A DNA stretch of 64,000 nucleotides from Rodentibacter haemolyticus (GTDB lineage Bacteria > Pseudomonadota > Gammaproteobacteria > Enterobacterales > Pasteurellaceae): NCBI RefSeq assembly GCF_015356115.1, contig NZ_CP063056.1, positions 248,001 to 312,000 on the forward strand. Direction: 5' to 3'. Position 1 is the stretch's first letter, and every line of letters starts with the position of its first letter. Shown in pieces: positions 59,998 through 64,000 of this stretch. Both the position numbers and the translations under genes were made by a program. The notes beneath the pieces were generated by a model. The model ran no database searches. It saw nothing but the letters and a program-made list of their open reading frames with translations, and was not told the DNA's origin.

Positions 59998-61992
59998 ATG
60001 AAAATGAAATTAACACCTATCGCATTGGGTTTACTTCTAAGTATATCCCTAAGCTCAAATGCAACAAGTTACACACAAGGTTCTGTGTTATCTGACAAAG
60101 TGTTCTATCAAATTGGCGGCGGTTCGGCAATTATGCCTCCGCCGTCAAAAAAACGCATGCATGAATACTCAATTAGTTTAGGTTGGAAAACAAATTTGAT
60201 GTGCGGTAATTTTGATATTAAAACAACCGTTAAAAACCAATTAAACGGCATCACCGAAGGGTTTAAAGATCTTTACAGCAATGTGATTGAATCTGCAACC
60301 GGTGCCGTTGCAAGCCTTCCGGCGATGATCATCCAACGTGCCAATCCTCAGCTTTATGATATTTTGTCAAACGGAATGTACCAAGCAAAAATTGACTTTG
60401 ACTCCCTAAAAACAAGTTGTGAAGAAATGTCGAGTAAGCTTGCCGATCATGTGATGGGAAACAAATGGCTGGAATCCGCAAAACTTGAGAACTTCAAGGA
60501 GATTGTTTCAACTGAGACAGATGCTAAAAAAGCAAAGAAAAAATCAGAAAAGGAGATGGGTAAAAAAGGGCAAACCTGGATTGGCGGAGAAAAGAAAGGC
60601 GGTGAAGGTCAAGAGCGTATTGAAGTGCTGAAAGACGTCGTAAAATCAGGTTTCAATATTCTACAAGGACGAAATGTATTAGATAAAAGCAAAGTGCCGG
60701 AAACGCAATGTGACGGTATGCTTTGTACAGAATGGCACTCACCTGAAGAAGCCGCTGAATGGGTACGTGATGTGTTAGGTGATAAATCATTATCCACTTG
60801 TGAAACTTGCGGTACACCGGCTTCAACAAAAGCCGGGACAGGATTAGCGCCGAAAATTGAGGATGAAACCATCAATGTTATGACTCATTTCCAAGACGTG
60901 TTAAATAGTCGCAATATCACCGGCGCACAATTAGCCGCTATCAGCTCAAGCACTATGCCAATAACACGTAGTCTTATCGAATCGTTGCGTGAAGATCCGG
61001 ATGCGGTTGTACTCGCCACCCGTCTATCACAAGAAGTCGCTATCTCTCGAACGATTGAAAAAGCACTTGTTGCCCGTCGTATGATCCTTGCCGGCATGCG
61101 AGAACCCAACGTGAGTGTAAATACTATCGCACAAGAAGAATTAACGGCAAATTTAACCGCACTTGATCGCGAAATTGAGCAAGTCAAATTAGAAATGGAT
61201 ATTCAAAAAGCACTCACGAATAACACGGCGATAGCAATTCTAAATAACCGAATCAGTGATACACAAAGTGCGGTTGAAAGTAATAGTGCCGACGATTCTG
61301 ATAACAAATTTAGAAATTTAACCAAAGAACAAGGTGCTAACAGCATAGATAACCGTAACAGCCAAAACTTTAGTGCGAAAGACAGAGAAATTGTTCTCCC
61401 AATCCCCAACCGTTCTTCAGGCGGATTAGGGAATATTAATGGACGTTATAATGGTGCAACCTCACCAAGTTCTTCAGGAACCATAAATACCCCATCGGGA
61501 AACTATAATCGTATTCCGGCGATTAATGGAACCGCATTTGAACAAGCTACCGGATTGTTGAGAAAATTTGAAGGATTTATCAATCAAGCCGCTTGGGATG
61601 TGAATGCGCATCGTGCCGGTTATGGCTCAGATACAATAACAAGGGCTGATGGTACCGTTGTGAAAATTACACCGGGAATGAAAGTTTCTAGAGAAGATGC
61701 TGAGCGTGATCTAACTCGTCGCACCCAAGAGTTCGCAAATCGGGCAAAACGTGATATTTCACCGGAAGCTTGGGATAAGTTACCACCAAATGCACAAGCA
61801 GTATTAACCTCATACGCCTATAATTACGGCTCTTTAACAAAAACCCAAAGCGTCATTACTGCTGCACAAGAATCAGCAAGAACAGGCGATATGACAGCAC
61901 TGGCTAATGCCATACGTAATCGACAAGTTGATAATGGCGGTGTAAATGCAAGACGTCGAAATCAAGAAGCCGATTATATTCTTGGTAAATAA
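59998..61992 (+). CDS. TIGR03755-type ICE protein fused to a GH24-like lysozyme domain
   Basis: A 664-residue exported protein. Residues 1-about 440 follow TIGR03755 (PFL_4711): signal peptide, QIGGGSAIMPP, CGNFDIKTTV and EKALVARRMILAGMREP. A Ser/Asn-rich linker follows (about 455-510). The last about 150 residues look like a phage-type lysozyme: LLRKFEGF (E about 526), AGYGSDTITRADG, NALT-like PPNAQAVLTSYAYNYGSL. It would cut peptidoglycan at the T4SS site. The domain boundary is by eye. Confidence 0.82.
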   Translation: MKMKLTPIALGLLLSISLSSNATSYTQGSVLSDKVFYQIGGGSAIMPPPSKKRMHEYSISLGWKTNLMCGNFDIKTTVKNQLNGITEGFKDLYSNVIESATGAVASLPAMIIQRANPQLYDILSNGMYQAKIDFDSLKTSCEEMSSKLADHVMGNKWLESAKLENFKEIVSTETDAKKAKKKSEKEMGKKGQTWIGGEKKGGEGQERIEVLKDVVKSGFNILQGRNVLDKSKVPETQCDGMLCTEWHSPEEAAEWVRDVLGDKSLSTCETCGTPASTKAGTGLAPKIEDETINVMTHFQDVLNSRNITGAQLAAISSSTMPITRSLIESLREDPDAVVLATRLSQEVAISRTIEKALVARRMILAGMREPNVSVNTIAQEELTANLTALDREIEQVKLEMDIQKALTNNTAIAILNNRISDTQSAVESNSADDSDNKFRNLTKEQGANSIDNRNSQNFSAKDREIVLPIPNRSSGGLGNINGRYNGATSPSSSGTINTPSGNYNRIPAINGTAFEQATGLLRKFEGFINQAAWDVNAHRAGYGSDTITRADGTVVKITPGMKVSREDAERDLTRRTQEFANRAKRDISPEAWDKLPPNAQAVLTSYAYNYGSLTKTQSVITAAQESARTGDMTALANAIRNRQVDNGGVNARRRNQEADYILGK

Positions 61993-62039
61993 AAACGAGT
62001 ATAATTTGACTTAATCATTCAATCGAAAAGGAGAATGCT

Positions 62040-62465
62040 ATGTACAAAAAAACTTTAAAACTCACTGTCTTAGTTGGTGCTCTTTTTAGCGTGATGTCCA
62101 CTCAAGCAGCAGTCAATCCAATATTTTCGTGTACGGCTAAAAACGGCAAGCCGGTCAAAGTTGAGAAAGTGGGAACGGATTACGTACTATCCTACCAAAA
62201 TCTAAAGGTTAGCAATGCCTTTGAAGCGATGAAAAAACGTAATAACACCCATGTCTCTAATCATTCCGGTTACATTCTATTTTCGCTAGAATTTGCCGAT
62301 AAACAAGATAGCTATTATGTACAATATCGGGAATCAATGGGTGATGCAAAACCACTCTATGCCGGCGTATTCAAAGTGTCAGGGAATGAAAATCCGAAAG
62401 AATATGTCGTATGTAACACGAAGAAACCTGTCATAAGAAATTTTGAACTTCAAATCGACGAATAG
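62040..62465 (+). CDS. Exported protein of unknown function
   Basis: A 141-residue protein with a clear signal peptide (LVGALFSVMSTQAA). The mature part is beta-rich with two cysteines (FSCTAK, VVCNTK) that probably bond. AAGGAG lies 8 bases before the ATG. Follows the T4SS genes at 47 bases. No family recognised; a periplasmic accessory of the ICE is possible. Confidence 0.65.
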   Translation: MYKKTLKLTVLVGALFSVMSTQAAVNPIFSCTAKNGKPVKVEKVGTDYVLSYQNLKVSNAFEAMKKRNNTHVSNHSGYILFSLEFADKQDSYYVQYRESMGDAKPLYAGVFKVSGNENPKEYVVCNTKKPVIRNFELQIDE

Positions 62466-62580
62466 GATTTCAATTATAGGCGATAAGTATGGGAAGCGAA
62501 TAGCTTCCCATTTTTCCTTTACATAAAATTTCTTGTATTATCATCAAATAAAGCCAATGCTAAAACATATGGAGAGAAAT

Positions 62581-62841
62581 ATGGAAGGTGTTGTAAGTCT
62601 TTTAAAAAATAAGAGAAGTCAAGACGTAAGATTGCCTGTCAATTTTGAATTTGATACTAAAAAAGGTTATGTGCGGAAAGAAGCAAATGGTGATGTTGTG
62701 TTACCAGTACGCTCAAAACGACAGTCTTCTTGGGATAAAATGTGGGAAGCATTAGACGAAATTAATGAAAGCGATTTTCTCACACAAGAAGAACGTCGCC
62801 AAGATGTATCATCTCAAGATCCTTTCGATAGAATTACCTAA
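62581..62841 (+). CDS. VapB/AbrB-like antitoxin without a visible toxin partner
   Basis: An 86-residue protein with the swapped-hairpin AbrB/VapB start (VSLLKNKRSQDVRLPVNFEFD, KEANGDVVLPV) and an acidic helical tail. I use ATG 62581 after GGAG; a longer frame from 62533 is less likely. Its stop overlaps an ATG (TAATG at 62839), where vapC should begin, but that frame ends after 19 codons. An orphan or a broken module. Confidence 0.7.
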   Translation: MEGVVSLLKNKRSQDVRLPVNFEFDTKKGYVRKEANGDVVLPVRSKRQSSWDKMWEALDEINESDFLTQEERRQDVSSQDPFDRIT

Positions 62842-62940
62842 TGTATATATACTTGTATTGTGCACAAAACTCCCGGAACACTTCTAGGAGAACCACGTAA
62901 ACCGGTTATAACCATGACATATCTGTGAGCAACACTTTTT

Positions 62941-63008
62941 AGATCAAATAATTTAAGGCTAAAAATATTTGAATTTTTATATTTGATCTGTACGGATAAA
63001 AACCGTAC
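62941..63008 (+). promoter_or_regulatory. Operator region of the TacA-TacT module
   Basis: Two perfect inverted repeats: AGATCAAATA (62941-62950) with TATTTGATCT (62980-62989), and GTACGG (62990-62995) with CCGTAC (63003-63008). They lie 26 to 90 bases before tacA and suit cooperative binding of a ribbon-helix-helix antitoxin. Confidence 0.6.
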
Positions 63009-63033
63009 AATAAAATAATAAAGGAGGAAAATT

Positions 63034-63300
63034 ATGGCAACAGCAAGATTTGAGGCTCGCATGCCCCCTGAGATTCATTTATTATTGAAACGAGCCGCTG
63101 CTCTCGAAGGACGTAGTTTGAGCGATTTTGTTATCAGTGCAGCATTATCCGTGGCAAAAAAAACCGTTGAACAAAATGATATACTTCACTTGACAGTGAG
63201 TGATCAGATGCTTTTTACAAACGCATTAATTGCTCCCCCAACTCCCAATGCGGCAATGCAAAAGGCATTAAATCTAAGTTCTGAACTTTTGGGGGAATAA
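63034..63300 (+). CDS. tacA: TacA-type antitoxin (DUF1778)
   Basis: An 88-residue ribbon-helix-helix antitoxin of the DUF1778 family: FEARMPPEIHLLLKRAAALEGRSLSDFVISAAL is the DNA-binding part, and the C-terminal tail (NALIAPPTPNAAMQKALNL) would cover the toxin. GGAGGA precedes the ATG. Stop overlaps the toxin ATG by one base. Confidence 0.9.
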   Translation: MATARFEARMPPEIHLLLKRAAALEGRSLSDFVISAALSVAKKTVEQNDILHLTVSDQMLFTNALIAPPTPNAAMQKALNLSSELLGE

Positions 63301-63827
63301 TGCCTTCAGCATTTAAAATAGTTCCCTTCAATAAAGAGTTTGAACGAAACAAATTTGAAAGTGAATCGGAGCCATTAAACAATTACTTAAAAAAACAAGC
63401 ATCACAGGATATCAAACGGCGTATCACATCATGTTTCTTGGCGATAGATGAAAAACAAAAAATAATGGGTTATTATACTTTAGCTTCTATGAGTATTTCA
63501 TTGTCAGATTTACCAGAGATACTACAAAAGAAACTTCCTAGATATCCAACAATACCTGCGGTTCTACTCGGTCGATTAGCCGTAGATAAACACGTTACAG
63601 GGTTGGGATTGGGACAGGCTTTATTAGGTAATGCATTAAAACGCGTGATCAACTCAGATATCGCTGCATATGCAGTCATTGTGGATGCTAAAGACGAAAG
63701 AGCCGTAAATTTTTATTTAAAATTTGGCTTTATTAAATTCCAAAATGAATCAAATAGATTATTTTTTCCCTTAGCAGGAGTAAAGGATTTTTTACAAACT
63801 CACCGTATGCAACCTATTGTAACTTAA
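63300..63827 (+). CDS. tacT: TacT-type GNAT toxin
   Basis: A 175-residue GNAT acetyltransferase of the TacT family, which acetylates charged tRNAs and stops translation. The acetyl-CoA loop is RLAVDKHVTGLGLGQALL, and the C-terminal part AVNFYLKFGF has the catalytic-type tyrosine. Coupled to tacA. Together with the upstream palindromes it forms a complete, plausibly active module on the ICE. Confidence 0.9.
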   Translation: MPSAFKIVPFNKEFERNKFESESEPLNNYLKKQASQDIKRRITSCFLAIDEKQKIMGYYTLASMSISLSDLPEILQKKLPRYPTIPAVLLGRLAVDKHVTGLGLGQALLGNALKRVINSDIAAYAVIVDAKDERAVNFYLKFGFIKFQNESNRLFFPLAGVKDFLQTHRMQPIVT

Positions 63828-63890
63828 ATAATTGAGCGCTTGATTATTTCATCCCAAGCTCTTTATATCAAATGATAATTTATTAGCAAT

Positions 63891-64000
63891 ATGTATTCTC
63901 TAACACCTAAAGAACAATTATTTTTTAATGATGAAGAAAAATATTGGGAAAAACACCTACAATCTAAACACCTGATGGGTATTGAAGAATTAGAGAATGT
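63891..64000 (+). CDS. Partial gene of unknown function at the window end
   Basis: An open frame from ATG 63891 (MYSLTPKEQLFFNDEEKYWE ... GIEELEN) continues past the window. No ribosome binding site is obvious. Thirty-six codons are too few to identify it. Confidence 0.4.
   Translation, partial: MYSLTPKEQLFFNDEEKYWEKHLQSKHLMGIEELEN

Larger units (their letters stand above)
46787..64000. mobile_element. Integrative and conjugative element (one end only; runs past the window)
   Basis: Bounded on the left by the tRNA-Leu 3' fragment. Contents: tyrosine recombinase (broken), MobH relaxase, ParE-type TA, rdgC, methylase-like gene, DUF29, ArdC-type gene, small ICE genes, T4SS proteins of the TIGR03757/03756/03755 set, and TA modules. 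These match the genomic-island-type T4SS (GI/clc/ICEHin1056 class). The right end and second attachment site lie outside the window. Confidence 0.88.

Noticed and set aside
62840..62900. A vapC toxin gene overlapping the VapB stop
   Set aside because: The frame from this ATG ends after 19 codons and none of the three frames shows PIN-domain acidic motifs.

Overview
The window reads as chromosomal DNA of a Pasteurellaceae bacterium. The 9-base Haemophilus-type DNA uptake sequence AAGTGCGGT and its complement occur dozens of times, often as facing pairs that form transcription terminators. The gene set (comNOPQ next to recC, hldE beside lpxL/htrB beside parE-parC, fecBCDE) fits Haemophilus or Aggregatibacter. 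I cannot name the species from this window alone.

Positions 1-45.6 kb are a dense housekeeping backbone. In order: the 3' part of rnb; a minus-strand block yfbR-degS-ribD-nrdR-recC-comQPON under a competence-type (CRP-S) site; suhB; a complete fecBCDE ferric citrate importer; a HAD phosphatase, ybeY and phoH; a NhaC-family carrier behind a lysine riboswitch; hns; purU-aroA; serS; a DUF465 gene; glnD; map; erpA-yacL-mrcB; rpsO; hldE; lpxL; parE, a copper nitrite reductase gene (nirK) and parC; gltS; a DUF2301-like membrane protein; mpl; metC; a peroxiredoxin; pgsA. Three copies of a small inverted-repeat element and one Correia-like element lie in intergenic gaps.

Positions 45.6-46.7 kb are a worn junction: a frameshifted DinI-like gene behind a LexA-box-like palindrome, about 600 bases of non-coding debris, then tRNA-Lys.

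From about 46.73 kb to the end is one side of an integrative and conjugative element (ICE), inserted in a tRNA-Leu gene whose 3' 58 bases remain at 46729-46786. It carries a tyrosine recombinase broken by a one-base slip in a 7-base homopolymer, a MobH/TraI relaxase, a ParE-type toxin-antitoxin pair with a small antitoxin, a Cys/His-motif protein of unknown function, a probable small RNA, rdgC, a methylase-like protein without its usual catalytic motif, DUF29, an ArdC-type antirestriction protein and several small unknown genes. Three T4SS-associated proteins follow (TIGR03757, TIGR03756 and TIGR03755 types), the last fused to a lysozyme domain. The right end holds an orphan VapB-like antitoxin and a TacA-TacT pair.

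The most unusual signal is in the ICE. At least five minus-strand genes between 53.5 and 58.2 kb are each preceded, just upstream of the ribosome binding site, by an RNA leader with the same architecture and different sequence: one hairpin, plus a second helix formed by its loop or 5' arm with a downstream segment, in some cases followed by a U-run or pairing with the Shine-Dalgarno sequence. This looks like a shared RNA-level control of the ICE's early/antirestriction genes.
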